A stretch of 64,000 nucleotides of DNA, from contig NZ_JABRWJ010000015.1 of assembly GCF_013266755.1 (NCBI RefSeq), positions 38,603-102,602 on the forward strand, in the 5' to 3' direction. This document shows, in pieces, positions 50,193 through 60,732 of the stretch (the stretch's first letter is position 1; each line of letters begins with the position of its first letter). Made by a program: the position numbers and the translations under genes. This DNA comes from Pseudaquabacterium terrae. Lineage in GTDB: Bacteria; Pseudomonadota; Gammaproteobacteria; Burkholderiales; Burkholderiaceae_C. The notes under the pieces were generated by a model. The model was not told the origin of the DNA and searched no databases. It saw only the letters and a list, made by a program, of their open reading frames with translations.

Positions 50193-52187
50193 ATGTCGTC
50201 GACCCTGTCGCGTGAGCTCGATTCCCTGGCCGAGTGGCGCCGTTCGCTCGACCGCCGCATCGACCAGTTCGCTGCGCTGCTCACCGACCACGACCTGCTC
50301 GATGCCGAGGCCTCCGGACTGGCGACGACGCTGCGCCAGCGCCTGGCATCCGACCGGCTGGTGCTGGCCTTCGTCGCCGAGTTCTCGCGCGGCAAGTCTG
50401 AGCTGATCAACGCGCTGTTCTTCGCCGACAACGGCCGCCGCGTGCTGCCGGCGACTCCCGGCCGCACGACGATGTGCCCGGTCGAGCTGGCCTGGGATCC
50501 GCAGGATTCACCCGGGCTGTCGCTGCTGCCGATCGGCACGCGTCGCGGCGGCCAGCCGGTGTCCGCCTTGCGTTCGCGCCCCGAGCTGTGGGAGCAGCAC
50601 GCGCTGCCCACCGGCGATCCGGCTGCACTGGCCAAGGTGCTCGAAGAGGTCACGCGCACGCAGCGCGTGCCGATCGACGATGCGCGCGGCCTCGGGCTGT
50701 GGGACGACGAGTCGCCCGACGACAACCCGCCGCGCGACGAGAACGACCAGGTCGAGGTGCCGGCCTGGCGCCATGCACTGATCAACTATCCGCATCCGTT
50801 GCTCAAGCGCGGGCTGGTCGTCGTCGACACGCCGGGGCTGAACGCGATCGGTGCCGAGCCCGAGCTGACGCTCGGCCTGCTGCCGTCGGCGCACGCGATC
50901 GTCTTCCTGCTTGCCGCCGACACCGGCGTCACGCGTTCCGACCTGTCGATCTGGCGCGACCACCTCGGCGACCGCTCGCTCGAGCGCTTCGTCGTGCTGA
51001 ACAAGATCGATGCGCTGAACGATCCGCTGCTCGATGCCGGCCAGATCCAGGCACAGGTCAGGCACCAGTGCCAGACGGTCGCCGAAACCCTGGGCATGCC
51101 GCCGCAGCGCATCTTCCCGATGTCGGCGCGCGAGGCGCTGCTGTCGCGCCTGGGGGACCCGGACATCGGCGACGGCGGGCTGCCGGCCCTGGAACAGGCG
51201 CTGTCGAACGAGCTGCTGCCGCAGCGCAGCGGCGTCATCGGCCGCCTCGTCGAGGACGGCGTGCTGGTGCTGCAGCAGCGTGCGCTGAAGCGCCTCACCG
51301 ATCGCCGGCGCCAGGTCACGGAGCAACTGCTCGATCTGCGCGGCCTGCGCGGCAAGAGCAGCACCAAGCTGCAGATGATCAGCCGCCGCTTCGAGGCCGA
51401 TGCCACGGCCTTCGAGCAATGCATGCCGCGGCTGGCGGCCTTGCGCGCGGTGCAGTCGCGCCAGCTGCGCGACGTGCTGAAGCTGGTGTCCAGCGAGCGC
51501 GTGCGCACCGAGACGCTGCGCATGCAGACCGACAGCGAGTCCAGCTTCTTCAAGCTCGGCGCCGGCAAGGCCTTCGCGCAGCTCGGCGAGCGGCTGCGCG
51601 GCATGCTCGATGCGGCCGAGGTCGGTGTCGAGGAGATGGACCAGATGCTCGCCGCGAGCCACCGCCAGCTGAATGCCGACTTCGGATTCGCGCTCGCCGC
51701 AACGCCGAAGCCGAGCGTCGACAGCGCGCGGCGGGAGCTGCAGCGCATCGAGGCGAGCTACAGCCGCTACTTCGGGATCACCAAGCTGTGGCGGCTGTCG
51801 GAGCCGGGCTTCCTCGCGCAGTTCCAGCAGGTGCTGCTGTCGCGGCTGCGCGTGGTGTTCGAAAGCGCCGCGGTCGAGATCGAGCTGTGGGGCAAGGCCG
51901 CGACGTCGCAGCTCGAATCGCAGCTGCGCGAACGACGCCGCAGCCTGCACCATCGCCGCGAGGCGTATACGCGCATCCAGGCCGCCGAAGGTGAGCTGGA
52001 GCATCGCATCGCCGAGGTCGAAGCGCAGGACCAGCGCCTGCAGCAAGCCGCCGAGCGGGTCGAAGCCGCGGTCGATGCGCTGCGCATCCTGGCCGTGTCA
52101 CCACCGCGCGCCGACGCGACGCCGGAACCGGCGCCGCGGCTGTCGCTGGTGCACTCGACGTCGCTGGTCTCGCGCGGCGCCGCGTGA
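50193..52187 (+). CDS. Dynamin-like GTPase of unknown role
   Basis: A 664-residue large GTPase. P-loop EFSRGKSELINAL (63-75; the first glycine is missing, as in other bacterial dynamin-like proteins), switch threonines in GRTTMCPVEL, G3 DTPGLNAIG near residue 212 and G4 LNKID near 272. The C-terminal half is helical with coiled-coil stretches (about 395-430 and 590-645). No transmembrane helix is obvious, so membrane contact would be peripheral. Stop and mutY GTG overlap (GTGA). Confidence 0.85.
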   Translation: MSSTLSRELDSLAEWRRSLDRRIDQFAALLTDHDLLDAEASGLATTLRQRLASDRLVLAFVAEFSRGKSELINALFFADNGRRVLPATPGRTTMCPVELAWDPQDSPGLSLLPIGTRRGGQPVSALRSRPELWEQHALPTGDPAALAKVLEEVTRTQRVPIDDARGLGLWDDESPDDNPPRDENDQVEVPAWRHALINYPHPLLKRGLVVVDTPGLNAIGAEPELTLGLLPSAHAIVFLLAADTGVTRSDLSIWRDHLGDRSLERFVVLNKIDALNDPLLDAGQIQAQVRHQCQTVAETLGMPPQRIFPMSAREALLSRLGDPDIGDGGLPALEQALSNELLPQRSGVIGRLVEDGVLVLQQRALKRLTDRRRQVTEQLLDLRGLRGKSSTKLQMISRRFEADATAFEQCMPRLAALRAVQSRQLRDVLKLVSSERVRTETLRMQTDSESSFFKLGAGKAFAQLGERLRGMLDAAEVGVEEMDQMLAASHRQLNADFGFALAATPKPSVDSARRELQRIEASYSRYFGITKLWRLSEPGFLAQFQQVLLSRLRVVFESAAVEIELWGKAATSQLESQLRERRRSLHHRREAYTRIQAAEGELEHRIAEVEAQDQRLQQAAERVEAAVDALRILAVSPPRADATPEPAPRLSLVHSTSLVSRGAA

Positions 52188-53239
52188 CGGGTAAGCGCCC
52201 GTCGGCAGCGACGCTCGTCGCTTGGCAGCGCACGCACGGCCGCCATGCGCTGCCCTGGCAGCGCACGCGCGATCCGTACCGCGTCTGGCTGTCGGAAATC
52301 ATGCTGCAGCAGACGCAGGTCGCGACCGTGCTCGGCTATTACGAGCGCTTCCTGCTGCGTTTTCCCGACGTGCGCTCGCTGGCCGCCGCGCCGCAGGACG
52401 AGGTGCTCGCGCTGTGGAGCGGCCTCGGCTACTACAGCCGCGCGCGGAATCTACATGCCTGCGCGCGCGCGGTGATCGAACACCACGGCGGCAGCTTTCC
52501 GAACAGCAGTGCCGCACTCGCCAAATTGCCCGGCATCGGCCGCTCGACCGCGGCGGCGATCGCCGCGTTCTGCTTCGGCGAGCGCACCGCGATCCTCGAC
52601 GGCAACGTCAAGCGCGTGCTGACGCGTGCGCTCGGTTTCGGCGACGACCTGGCCGAGGCCGCGCATGAACGACGGCTGTGGCAACACGCCGAGGCGCTGC
52701 TGCCGAAGACCGGCATCGAGGCCTACACGCAAGGGCTGATGGACCTGGGCGCGACGGTGTGCACGGTGCGCCGCCCGGCCTGCGACGCCTGTCCCTGGTC
52801 GAACTGCTGCGTCGCCCGCGCCGAAGGCCGGCCCGAGGCCTACCCGGTGAAGACGCGCAAGCTCAAGCGCGGGCGGCGCGAGAACAGCCTGCTGCTGCTG
52901 ACCTCCGGCGCGCAGCTGTGGCTGGTGCAACGTCCTGCGCCCGGGGTCTGGGCCGGCTTGTGGAGCCTGCCCGAGTTCACCGGCGACGAGGCCGTGCAGG
53001 CCTTCGCCGCGCAGGGCCCCGGCCGGATCGAAGCGCTGCCGCACGTGCACCATGTGCTGACGCACTTCGACTGGCAGTTGAAGCCCTGGCACTGGCAATT
53101 GCCGCCACGCACCGCGGCAGCGACGCGGCAGCGAATCGAGAGTGCATTGCCAGGAGACGGCCGCTGGTTCGCACGCGACGAGGCGCTCGCCGCCGGCCTG
53201 CCGGCGCCGGTGCGCCGCCTGATCGATCAGCTGGCCTGA
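52184..53239 (+). CDS. mutY: A/G-specific adenine glycosylase
   Basis: A 351-residue glycosylase that removes adenine mispaired with 8-oxoG. Catalytic E38 in WLSEIMLQQTQV; helix-hairpin-helix LPGIGRSTAAAI with the aspartate in ILDGNVKRVLTR; [4Fe-4S] ligands C-X6-C-X2-C-X5-C (CTVRRPACDACPWSNCC). A NUDIX-like C-terminal domain recognises 8-oxoG. GTG start overlapping the dynamin-like gene. Confidence 0.96.
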   Translation: MTGKRPSAATLVAWQRTHGRHALPWQRTRDPYRVWLSEIMLQQTQVATVLGYYERFLLRFPDVRSLAAAPQDEVLALWSGLGYYSRARNLHACARAVIEHHGGSFPNSSAALAKLPGIGRSTAAAIAAFCFGERTAILDGNVKRVLTRALGFGDDLAEAAHERRLWQHAEALLPKTGIEAYTQGLMDLGATVCTVRRPACDACPWSNCCVARAEGRPEAYPVKTRKLKRGRRENSLLLLTSGAQLWLVQRPAPGVWAGLWSLPEFTGDEAVQAFAAQGPGRIEALPHVHHVLTHFDWQLKPWHWQLPPRTAAATRQRIESALPGDGRWFARDEALAAGLPAPVRRLIDQLA

Positions 53240-53252
53240 CTCAGCGGTCGCA

Positions 53253-53885
53253 TCAGCGGCCGGGGATCACGCCCTTGCCGCGCAGGTATTCATCGACGAG
53301 CTTCAGCCGCATCTCCGGCTCCTGCAGCTCCATCAGCTTCTGCTTGGCGGCCAGCGAGATCGGCAGGATCTCGCACCAGCGGTTGGCGACCCAGCTCGCG
53401 TCGTCCATGCGGTAGGGCTCGGCGAAGGGCACGTGACCTTGCTGGCGCAGCGATTCGATCGCGTTGTTCAGCGCAACCACCGTGGCTGCCTGCTCGCGCG
53501 GCGGCTTGAGCGTCGCGTCCGGCGGCAGCAGGCTGGCGTCGGCGAGCCACAGGCCATCGGGCTGCTGCTGCGGCGTGCCGGTGCGAAAACGCTTCCCGCC
53601 GATGCAGCGCACGCGCAGGATGCCGGCCTGCTCGGCATCCACCTCCTCCAGGTGTGCGAGCACGCCGACCGCTTCGAAGCGCACGCGCTCGCCGCCGCTG
53701 GATTGCACGTCCGAGCCCTGGTTCAGGCAGACGACGCCGAAGGGCGTGACCTGGCGCAGGCAGCGGCTGACGAGGTCGAGGTAGCGCGTCTCGAAGACCT
53801 TCAGGCTCAGCACGCCGCCCGGGAAGAGCACCGTCTGCAGCGGAAACAAGGGCAGGCCGACGAGGCGCGTAGCCGAATCAGTCAA
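53253..53885 (-). CDS. Lon N-terminal (substrate-binding) domain protein
   Basis: A 210-residue protein made of the Lon LAN domain alone: [35 protein letters not shown] and the core GIVRV-type strand ([12 protein letters not shown]). No ATPase or protease domain. The frame starts with TTG 53885, overlapping the rapZ stop; no stronger start is visible, so the exact N-terminus is uncertain. Role unknown; it may bind unfolded protein. Confidence 0.85.
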   Translation of the reverse strand: MTDSATRLVGLPLFPLQTVLFPGGVLSLKVFETRYLDLVSRCLRQVTPFGVVCLNQGSDVQSSGGERVRFEAVGVLAHLEEVDAEQAGILRVRCIGGKRFRTGTPQQQPDGLWLADASLLPPDATLKPPREQAATVVALNNAIESLRQQGHVPFAEPYRMDDASWVANRWCEILPISLAAKQKLMELQEPEMRLKLVDEYLRGKGVIPGR

Positions 53886-54808
53886 TCGATGGCATCCAGT
53901 TCGCGGTGTCGCGCCAGCGTAGCACCATGGTCGGCGAAGCGTTCGCGCAATTGCTCGACGATGTACACCGAGCGGTGCTGGCCGCCGGTGCAGCCGATCG
54001 CCACCGTGACATAGGCGCGCTGATCGGTCGCCAGCGCCGGCAGCCAGCGGCGCAGAAAGCTCTCGATCTGGTCGAGCATCTCGGCCGCTTCGGGCTGCTC
54101 GGACAAGAACTCGGCCACCGGCGCATCGCGGCCGGACAGCGGCCGCAGCTCGCGCACGTAATACGGGTTCGGCAGCATGCGCACGTCGAACACGTAGTCG
54201 GCGTCCAGCGGCACGCCGTACTTGAAGGCGAAGGATTCGAAGACCAGCGTCAGCCGGTCGTGGCGCGCGTCGACGAGGTTGCGCACCTGCTGTCGCAGCC
54301 CGGCCGGGCGCAGCGTGCTGGTGTCGATCACCGTCGAGACCTCGCGCAGCTCGGCCAGCAACAGCCGTTCGAGCTCGATCGCCTCGATCAGCGCATGGTG
54401 CAGGCCGCCGGCCGAGTCGGGCTGCGAGAGCGGATGCGGCCGGCGTGTCTCAGAGAAGCGCCGCACCAGCGTGTCGGTGCTGGCGTCGAGGAACAGCGGG
54501 CGGATCGTCACGCCTTCGCTGCGCAGCTCGAAGATCAGCGGCACCAGCGCCGGCAGCGAGCGCGCGGCGCGGGCGTCGACGGCAATCGCGACACGCTCGG
54601 TGTAGCGCGGATGGTCGAGCCGCATGTAGTCGCGCAGCAACTCGGGCGGCAGGTTGTCGACGCAGAAGAAGCCGGTGTCTTCGAGCGCATGCAGCGCAAC
54701 CGACTTGCCCGAGCCCGAGATGCCGGTGATCAGCACCAGCTCTCGAGGCCGGCCCGAGGCTGGGACCGCGGCGCTTTCCGGTCCGTCCGGCGTCGGCTCG
54801 CCGATCAT
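53882..54808 (-). CDS. rapZ: RNase adapter protein RapZ (YvcJ family)
   Basis: A 308-residue protein. Walker A GISGSGKS (29-36), [11 protein letters not shown] and the C-terminal effector region with [20 protein letters not shown]. In enterobacteria it senses glucosamine-6-phosphate and guides RNase E to GlmZ; that partner system is not known for this group. The ATG overlaps the recN stop (ATGA). Confidence 0.93.
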   Translation of the reverse strand: MIGEPTPDGPESAAVPASGRPRELVLITGISGSGKSVALHALEDTGFFCVDNLPPELLRDYMRLDHPRYTERVAIAVDARAARSLPALVPLIFELRSEGVTIRPLFLDASTDTLVRRFSETRRPHPLSQPDSAGGLHHALIEAIELERLLLAELREVSTVIDTSTLRPAGLRQQVRNLVDARHDRLTLVFESFAFKYGVPLDADYVFDVRMLPNPYYVRELRPLSGRDAPVAEFLSEQPEAAEMLDQIESFLRRWLPALATDQRAYVTVAIGCTGGQHRSVYIVEQLRERFADHGATLARHRELDAID

Positions 54809-56484
54809 GCGCGGGTGCGCCGTTTCGGCGCTGCGGGGGGTTCGCCGCCGAGCAGCGCCTGCGCATGCGCGAGGCTGGTGCCGGCGAGGTGCTCGCCGCC
54901 GAGCATGCGGGCGATCTCGGCGACGCGTGCTTCGCCGGCAACGGCTTGCACGTCGCTCGTCGTGCTGCCGCGGCTTTCGGTCTTCGAGACGACCAGGTGC
55001 TGGTCGGCACAGGCGGCGACCTGCGCCAGGTGCGTCACCGCCAGCACCTGGCGTTCGCGGCCGAGCTGCTTCATCAGCGCGCCGACGGTGTCGCCGACCG
55101 CGCCGCCGATGCCGGCATCGATCTCGTCGAAGATCAGGGTCGACGCGCCGCCGCCACTGCGCACCGTGGTCACCGCGATGGCGAGTGCGAGACGCGACAG
55201 TTCGCCGCCTGAGGCGACCTTGGCCAGCGGCCGCGGCGTGCTGCCGGCATGGCCGGCGACCGCGAACTCCACCGATTCGAGCCCGAAGCTCTGCGGCTGG
55301 GCCTGTGCCGGCAACTGCACCTCGAAGCGGCCGCCGGCCATGCCGAGCGTCTGCATCGCCTGCGTGACGGCCGCCGACAGCGCCGCCGCCGCTTTCCGGC
55401 GCGCGGCGCTGACGCCACGCGCTTCGTCGCGATAACGCGCATCGGCCGCGGCCAGCGCCTGCTCGAGCGCCGCGCTGTCGGTGGCCGCATCGAGCACGCG
55501 CAGCTCGTCGCGCCAGCCGGCGAGCAGCGCCGGCAGCTCTTCCGGCGGCCGGCGGTAGCGGCGCGCGAGGCCGAGCCAGGCCGACAGTCGCGCGTCGACC
55601 TCGGCCAGCCGGTCCGGGTCGAGCTCGGCATGGCCGAGGTAGCCGTTGAGCGAATGCGCGGCATCCTGGAGCTGAGCCATCGCGCCTTGCAGCACCTCGA
55701 TCACCGGTTGCAGGCGAGCATCGTGCCCGACGACGTCCTGCAAGGCGTCGATCGCGCGCTGTGTGCCGCTGGCAGCGGGCGTCTCGCCATCGTCGACCGC
55801 GTCCAGCGCGCCGCGCGCGGCGTTGATCAGCGCCTGCGCATGGCCGAGCCGCTGGTGCTCGGCGCTCAGCTCGGGCCATTCGTCGTCGCCCGGGGCGAGC
55901 TTGTCGAGCTCGCCGATCTGCCAGGCCAGGCGCTCGCGCTCGCGCTCGATCTCGTCGCTGCGCTCACGCGCGCGCTGCAGTGCTTCGGCGGCGGCCTTGC
56001 GGGCGGCATGGGCCTCGGCCAGCGGGCGGGTGTCGATGCCGGCCTGGCCGTCGAGCAGCTCGCGCGTCGCCGCCGGCCGCGTCAGGCCTTGCCAGGCGTG
56101 CTGGCCGTGGATGTCGAGCAGTGCATCGGCGAGCTCACGCAACTGGGCGATCGTCGCCGGGCTGCCGTTGATCCACGCGCGGCTCTTGCCCTGCGCGTCG
56201 ATCGTCCGCCGCAGCAGCACGGTGTCGTCAGCGGCGAAGCCGGCTTCGTCGAGCCAGGGGCCGAGCGCGGGCAGCGCGTCGAACTCGGCGCTGACCTCGG
56301 CGCGCGCCGCGCCTTCACGCACGACGCCGGCATCACCGCGGCTGCCGAGCGCGAGCTGCAGCGCATCGACCAGGATCGACTTGCCGGCACCGGTCTCGCC
56401 GGTCAGCACCGAGAAGCCGGCGTGGAATTCCAGCTCCAGCGACGGGACGATCACGAAGTCCCGCAGGGCGAGGCGCCTCAACAC
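54805..56484 (-). CDS. recN: DNA repair protein RecN
   Basis: A 559-residue SMC-like ATPase for double-strand break repair. Walker A GETGAGKS (29-36), coiled-coil arms (about 155-355, e.g. [20 protein letters not shown]), signature [15 protein letters not shown] and Walker [16 protein letters not shown] start at 56484, abutting the nadK stop. nadK-recN is a conserved pair. Confidence 0.95.
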   Translation of the reverse strand: MLRRLALRDFVIVPSLELEFHAGFSVLTGETGAGKSILVDALQLALGSRGDAGVVREGAARAEVSAEFDALPALGPWLDEAGFAADDTVLLRRTIDAQGKSRAWINGSPATIAQLRELADALLDIHGQHAWQGLTRPAATRELLDGQAGIDTRPLAEAHAARKAAAEALQRARERSDEIERERERLAWQIGELDKLAPGDDEWPELSAEHQRLGHAQALINAARGALDAVDDGETPAASGTQRAIDALQDVVGHDARLQPVIEVLQGAMAQLQDAAHSLNGYLGHAELDPDRLAEVDARLSAWLGLARRYRRPPEELPALLAGWRDELRVLDAATDSAALEQALAAADARYRDEARGVSAARRKAAAALSAAVTQAMQTLGMAGGRFEVQLPAQAQPQSFGLESVEFAVAGHAGSTPRPLAKVASGGELSRLALAIAVTTVRSGGGASTLIFDEIDAGIGGAVGDTVGALMKQLGRERQVLAVTHLAQVAACADQHLVVSKTESRGSTTSDVQAVAGEARVAEIARMLGGEHLAGTSLAHAQALLGGEPPAAPKRRTRA

Positions 56485-57390
56485 TCAGACCACTCCTTCG
56501 TACCAGCGCAGCTTGCGGCGCAGCGTCGCGTAATAACTCCAGCCGCGCGGATGCAGGAAGCGCACCTTGCGCGCCGAGCGCTGCATGCGCACCTGGTCGC
56601 CGTGCAGCAGGCTGGCCAGGCGCTGCATGTCGAAGTTGGCCGACGCGTCGCGGCCGGCGACGACGGTGATCCGCACCTCGCCGGCATCGGGCAGCACGAT
56701 CGGCCGGTTCGACAGCGTGTGCGAGGCGATCGGCACCAGCACCCAGCCGGCGATGCCCGGATGCAGGATCGGCCCGCCGGCGGACAGCGAATAGGCGGTC
56801 GAGCCGGTCGGCGACGCGATGATCAGGCCGTCGGCGCGGATGTTGGCGATGAACTCGTCGCCGATGTCGACGCGCAGCTCGACCATGCCGGCCGTCGCGC
56901 CGCGGCTGACGACGACGTCGTTCATCGACAGGCCTTCGTAGATGCGCTCGTTGTCGCGCCAGACCTCGCCTTCGATCATCGCGCGGTGCTCTTCGGCATA
57001 GTCGCCGGCGATCATCGGCGCCAGTGCTTCGCGGAACTGGCCGATCGGCACATCGGTGATGAAGCCCAGGCGGCCCTGGTTGATGCCGACCAGCGGGATG
57101 TCGAAGCGGGCCAGCTCGCGCGCGAAGCCGAGCATCGTGCCGTCGCCGCCGACGACGACGGCCAGGTCGCAGCGCTCGCCGATGGCTTCAGCGTTCAGCG
57201 CGTCGTAGTCGGTGACGCCGGTGTTCTGCGCGGTCTGCTGCTCGAACGAGACTTCGAGGCCCTGGCGGACGAGGAACTGCGCGACTTCTTCCAGCACCGG
57301 CCGGATGCCCTCGGCCTGGTACTTGCCAACCAGTGCGGCGTGGAGAAAACGTCGGCCCATGGGCGGCACGGTGGGGGGAATGCGAGGCAT
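56485..57390 (-). CDS. nadK: NAD kinase
   Basis: Phosphorylates NAD to [18 protein letters not shown] is the catalytic loop, [11 protein letters not shown] and [18 protein letters not shown] are canonical. ATG 57390 gives 301 residues; ATG 57360 ([14 protein letters not shown]) gives 291 and starts closer to the conserved fold, so either is possible. Divergent from hrcA, a widespread arrangement. Confidence 0.94.
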   Translation of the reverse strand: MPRIPPTVPPMGRRFLHAALVGKYQAEGIRPVLEEVAQFLVRQGLEVSFEQQTAQNTGVTDYDALNAEAIGERCDLAVVVGGDGTMLGFARELARFDIPLVGINQGRLGFITDVPIGQFREALAPMIAGDYAEEHRAMIEGEVWRDNERIYEGLSMNDVVVSRGATAGMVELRVDIGDEFIANIRADGLIIASPTGSTAYSLSAGGPILHPGIAGWVLVPIASHTLSNRPIVLPDAGEVRITVVAGRDASANFDMQRLASLLHGDQVRMQRSARKVRFLHPRGWSYYATLRRKLRWYEGVV

Positions 57391-57450
57391 TACACCACAG
57401 GGTATCGCGGCCAACGCGCCTTGGCGAGCGGTGCCTGCGGGGCGGCTCCG

Positions 57451-57456
57451 TACAAT
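57451..57456 (+). promoter_or_regulatory. -10 element TACAAT of hrcA
   Basis: TACAAT ends 11 bp before the hrcA ATG, giving a leader of about 5 nt. No CIRCE element is seen in the 77-bp nadK/hrcA gap, so hrcA does not appear to repress itself. Confidence 0.5.
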
Positions 57457-57467
57457 GAAAAACACAG

Positions 57468-58496
57468 ATGGACGAACGTGCCCGCACGCTGCTCAAGACG
57501 CTGGTCGAGCGCTACATCGCCGACGGCCAGCCGGTGGGCTCGCGCACGCTGTCGCGCGCGTCAGGGCTGGAGCTGTCGCCGGCGACGATCCGCAACGTGA
57601 TGGCCGACCTCGAGGACCTTGGGCTGATCGCCAGCCCGCACACCTCGGCCGGCCGCGTGCCGACGCCGCGCGGCTACCGGCTCTTCGTGGACACCATGCT
57701 GACCGCGCGCCCGGTCGACCTGGCGCACGAGCCGCCCGAGATGGCCGGCGTGCGCGAGCAGCTGCAGCCCGACCAGCCGCAGCGGGTGATCGCGCAGGCC
57801 GCGCAGCTGCTGTCGAACCTGTCGCACTTCGTCGGCGTCATCACCGCGCCCAAGCGTGCCGGCGTCTTCCACCACATCGAGTTCATGCGCCTGGGTGAGA
57901 AGCGGGTGCTGGTGATCCTGGTGTCTTCCGACGGCGACGTGCAGAACCGCGTGATCTTCACCACCCGCGACTATTCGCAGTCCGAGCTCGCCGAGGCCAC
58001 CGCGCTGCTGAACAACCACTACACCGGCCTGGCGATCGACGAGATGCGCGGGCGGCTGCATGGCGAGATCGAGACGCTGCGCGCCGAGATCGCGGTGCTG
58101 ATGCAGGTCGCGGTGCAGGCCGGCAGCGATGCGCTGAGCGAAGGTAGCGAGCAGGTCATCGTCTCGGGCGAGCGCAACCTGCTCGGCGTCGAGGATTTCG
58201 GCCACGACCTGGGCTCGCTGCGCAAGATGTTCAACCTCTTCGAGCAGAAGACCGAGCTGATGCGGCTGCTGGAGAACTCCAGCCGCGCCGAGGGCGTGCG
58301 CATCTACATCGGCGGCGAGTCGGGCGTCGTGCCCTACGAATCGCTGTCGGTCGTGTCGGCGCCCTACGAGGTCGACGGCCGCGTCGTCGGCACGCTGGCC
58401 GTCGTCGGCCCGACGCGCATGGCCTACGAGCGCATGATCCAGCTCGTCGACATCACCGCGCGGCTGGTCGGCAACGCGCTGTCGGGTCCGCGCTAA
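57468..58496 (+). CDS. hrcA: Heat-inducible transcription repressor HrcA
   Basis: A 342-residue repressor that binds CIRCE and needs GroEL for activity. The N-terminal winged helix contains [19 protein letters not shown] and [19 protein letters not shown]; the middle and C-terminal domain end [15 protein letters not shown]. Its operator is present in this window before groES. 3' end overlaps the LysR gene by 4 bp, convergent. Confidence 0.96.
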   Translation: MDERARTLLKTLVERYIADGQPVGSRTLSRASGLELSPATIRNVMADLEDLGLIASPHTSAGRVPTPRGYRLFVDTMLTARPVDLAHEPPEMAGVREQLQPDQPQRVIAQAAQLLSNLSHFVGVITAPKRAGVFHHIEFMRLGEKRVLVILVSSDGDVQNRVIFTTRDYSQSELAEATALLNNHYTGLAIDEMRGRLHGEIETLRAEIAVLMQVAVQAGSDALSEGSEQVIVSGERNLLGVEDFGHDLGSLRKMFNLFEQKTELMRLLENSSRAEGVRIYIGGESGVVPYESLSVVSAPYEVDGRVVGTLAVVGPTRMAYERMIQLVDITARLVGNALSGPR

Positions 58497-59428
58497 CTCG
58501 TCATCTGCGCGGCCATCAGCGCACGCGTGTGCGCGGCCTCGGCGAGCAGCCAGTCGACGAAGCGCCGGCGTGAAGCCGAATCGGCGCCGCGGCGCTCGAT
58601 CAGCCAGTAGCTGAAATCGGCGTGCAGCGGCGTGCCGCGCGGGCGTAGCGCGACCAACCGGCCGTCGGCGATCAATTGCGCGACCAGCGGCGAGCGGCCG
58701 AGCGCGACGCCGTGGCCGGCGAGGGCGGCGAAGATCACCTGGTCGTACTGGTTGAAGCCCATGCGGGCGCGCGGCTTCAGCGGCCCGAGGCCCAGCGGCC
58801 GGATCCAGTCGGCCCAGCGCAGCCAGGGGCGGGCGAGCTCGTCGTATTCGAGCAGCGTGAGCGTGCCCAAGTCGTTGTTTTCGAGGATCGGATCGAGGCC
58901 CAGCGAGGGGCTGGCGACGGCGACGATCTGCTCGTCGAAGCAGCGCACCGCGCCTGCGGGCGCGCGCTCGGCCGGGCCGTAGCGCAAGGCCAGGTCGACG
59001 CCTTCGCGCTCGAGGTCGACGGCGCGGTTGCCGGCCGACACGCGCACGTCGACCGACGGGTGCGCGGCCTGGAAGTCGCCCAGCCGCGGCAGCAGCCACA
59101 GCGACACCGCGCCGATCGTCGAGGTCAGCGTCACCGGCGCCTCGGCGCCGCGCTGCCGCAGCGATTCGAGGTGCTCGTGCAGCTGCGTGAACCACGCATC
59201 GGCCAGGCGGAACAGCCGCTCGCCCTCGGGCGTCAGCTCGATCGCGCGGTGGCGGCGGTGGAACAGCGGCAGCCCGAGGTGTTCTTCGAGGCCGCGGATC
59301 TGCCGGCTGACGGCCGACTGCGTCAGGAACAGGTCGGCCGCCGCCAGCGTCACGCTGCCGCGTCGCGCGACCGCGACGAAACCGCGCAGCAGGTCCAGCG
59401 ACGGCAGCCGGGCCAGCGTGTTATCCAT
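58493..59428 (-). CDS. LysR-family regulator, GcvA-like
   Basis: A 311-residue LysR regulator. Helix-turn-helix at about 7-65 ([39 protein letters not shown]); type-2 periplasmic-binding fold effector domain after residue 90. The start [11 protein letters not shown] at 59428 is chosen by family fit. Diverges from a DUF2917 gene across 99 bp, so that gene is the likely target. Ligand unknown. Confidence 0.85.
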   Translation of the reverse strand: MDNTLARLPSLDLLRGFVAVARRGSVTLAAADLFLTQSAVSRQIRGLEEHLGLPLFHRRHRAIELTPEGERLFRLADAWFTQLHEHLESLRQRGAEAPVTLTSTIGAVSLWLLPRLGDFQAAHPSVDVRVSAGNRAVDLEREGVDLALRYGPAERAPAGAVRCFDEQIVAVASPSLGLDPILENNDLGTLTLLEYDELARPWLRWADWIRPLGLGPLKPRARMGFNQYDQVIFAALAGHGVALGRSPLVAQLIADGRLVALRPRGTPLHADFSYWLIERRGADSASRRRFVDWLLAEAAHTRALMAAQMTS

Positions 59429-59527
59429 GAGTGCAGCGCATGTGAAGCAGGCGAATTGATCGTTCGACAGGACGCCGATGCTCGGCTGAAATACAGCCAT
59501 CGTCAATCAGCAACCGAAAGGCCGATC

Positions 59528-59887
59528 ATGAACACGATGCATGTCATTTCCCACCGCAGCGAGCTGCCGGCGACGACGGCGATGCGGCTCGGCGAGGCCG
59601 ACCTGATTGCGCTGGACGTTCAGCCGGGCGACCGGCTGCGCAGCGACTGCGGCACGCTGTGGATCACGGTGGACGGCGAAGCGCGCGACGTGCTGGTCAG
59701 CGCCGGCGAGGTGCACACGATCGAAGCGGCGGGGCGGATCAACGTCTCGGCGCTGCGCAGCGCGAACCTCGTCGTGCTGGGCCAGGCGCCGCTGCGCTGG
59801 CGGCGTGTCAGCGAAGCCGGGCGCGGCTTCGCCGAACGCCTGGAGGATGCCTTCAGGGCGCTATCTTCACGACCTGCGTGGCACTGA
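59528..59887 (+). CDS. DUF2917 protein
   Basis: A 119-residue cupin-like small protein: LDVQPGDRLRSDCGTLWITVDGEARDVLVSAG is the DUF2917 core, where a beta-rich domain often binds nothing known. ATG 59528 (MNTMHVISHRSELP) or 59537. Its last 35 bp overlap the end of the exported protein gene on the other strand. LysR plus DUF2917 divergent pairs recur in Burkholderiales. Confidence 0.75.
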   Translation: MNTMHVISHRSELPATTAMRLGEADLIALDVQPGDRLRSDCGTLWITVDGEARDVLVSAGEVHTIEAAGRINVSALRSANLVVLGQAPLRWRRVSEAGRGFAERLEDAFRALSSRPAWH

Positions 59888-60524
59888 AGGTCGTGACCTG
59901 CGGCGGCTTGGCGATGGTCGTGCTGCTGCCGGTCAGCGTACCGGTGCCGAAATTGAGCCGCGACGTCAGGCCCGACCCGGTCACCGACAGGCCGGTGAAC
60001 TGGGTGTTCACCAGGGCCCCGGTGAAGATGTCGTAGGTCGTCGTCTTGTCGGCGTTGAGCGTCACGTCGATCTGCAGCCCGATGCGGCCGTTGCCGGTCT
60101 CGAGCACGCAGAAAACGAAGTAGGCGTTGGCCGGCGAGACCTTCTGCCAGATGCCGGCGTACTCGGTGCCGACCCAGGCCAGCGCCAGCGCGGCATTGAA
60201 AGGCTGCTGCACGCCGCCGATCGTCATCGTGCCGCTCATCGACGAGCCGGCGACGTTGGCGATCAGTGCGTCGTTCGGCTGCACCAGCCCCTGCAGGCTC
60301 AGCGAACTGGCCGACCCCGAACCCATCCAGACGCGCAGCGCGTCGAGGCTGCCCGGCACCTGTAGCGCGAAGGTCGCGCCGCTGGTGGCGTCCTGCAGGA
60401 ACAGCGCGTAGTCGCCGTTCTGCGTCGACCACAGGCCGTTGACGCCGGCAGCCTGCGCGGCCGAGGCGAAGACGCCGCAGGCGGTCAGCCAGAGGGCGGT
60501 GAACAGGTGGCGCAGCAGTCGCAT
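59853..60524 (-). CDS. Exported protein of unknown function
   Basis: A 223-residue protein: signal peptide about 1-25 (LFTALWLTACGVFASAAQAA), then a Gly/Ser/Thr-rich, beta-prone sequence with only one cysteine after the signal (VFCVLETGNGRIG). I recognise no family. It is convergent with, and overlaps, DUF2917. A tRNA promoter lies 87 bp upstream on the other strand. Confidence 0.65.
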   Translation of the reverse strand: MRLLRHLFTALWLTACGVFASAAQAAGVNGLWSTQNGDYALFLQDATSGATFALQVPGSLDALRVWMGSGSASSLSLQGLVQPNDALIANVAGSSMSGTMTIGGVQQPFNAALALAWVGTEYAGIWQKVSPANAYFVFCVLETGNGRIGLQIDVTLNADKTTTYDIFTGALVNTQFTGLSVTGSGLTSRLNFGTGTLTGSSTTIAKPPQVTTFSATQVVKIAP

Positions 60525-60610
60525 GGTGGTCGAGCTCCGAGGGCGGCTGCCGCCATTGGAACCCGGCCGGGCAGCGCGAATGCGACGAAATCCGACGTCT
60601 TCGCCGGCGT

Positions 60611-60638
60611 TTGTTACGGCAGCACCGCCTCCTACAAT
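60611..60638 (+). promoter_or_regulatory. Promoter of the CAT-anticodon tRNA
   Basis: -35 TTGTTA (60611-60616), 16-bp spacer, -10 TACAAT (60633-60638), then a GC-rich discriminator (CCGCGCC), as expected for a stable RNA gene under stringent control. Confidence 0.65.
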
Positions 60639-60655
60639 CCGCGCCTTCGCCCCGG

Positions 60656-60732
60656 GGGCCGTTAGCTCAGTCGGTTAGAGCAGAGGACTCATAATCCTTT
60701 GGTCGTTGGTTCGATCCCAACACGGCCTACCA
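60656..60732 (+). tRNA. tRNA with CAT anticodon (Met elongator or Ile2)
   Basis: A 77-nt cloverleaf: acceptor GGGCCGT/ACGGCCT (first pair G-T), discriminator A, encoded CCA (60730-60732), D-arm GCTC/GAGC, anticodon loop CTCATAA, T-loop TTCGATC. The anticodon-to-T-arm stretch CTTTGGTCG resembles tRNA-Ile2, whose C34 is lysidine-modified, as much as elongator Met. Sequence alone does not settle it. Not an initiator: it lacks the three G-C pairs in the anticodon stem. Confidence 0.9.
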
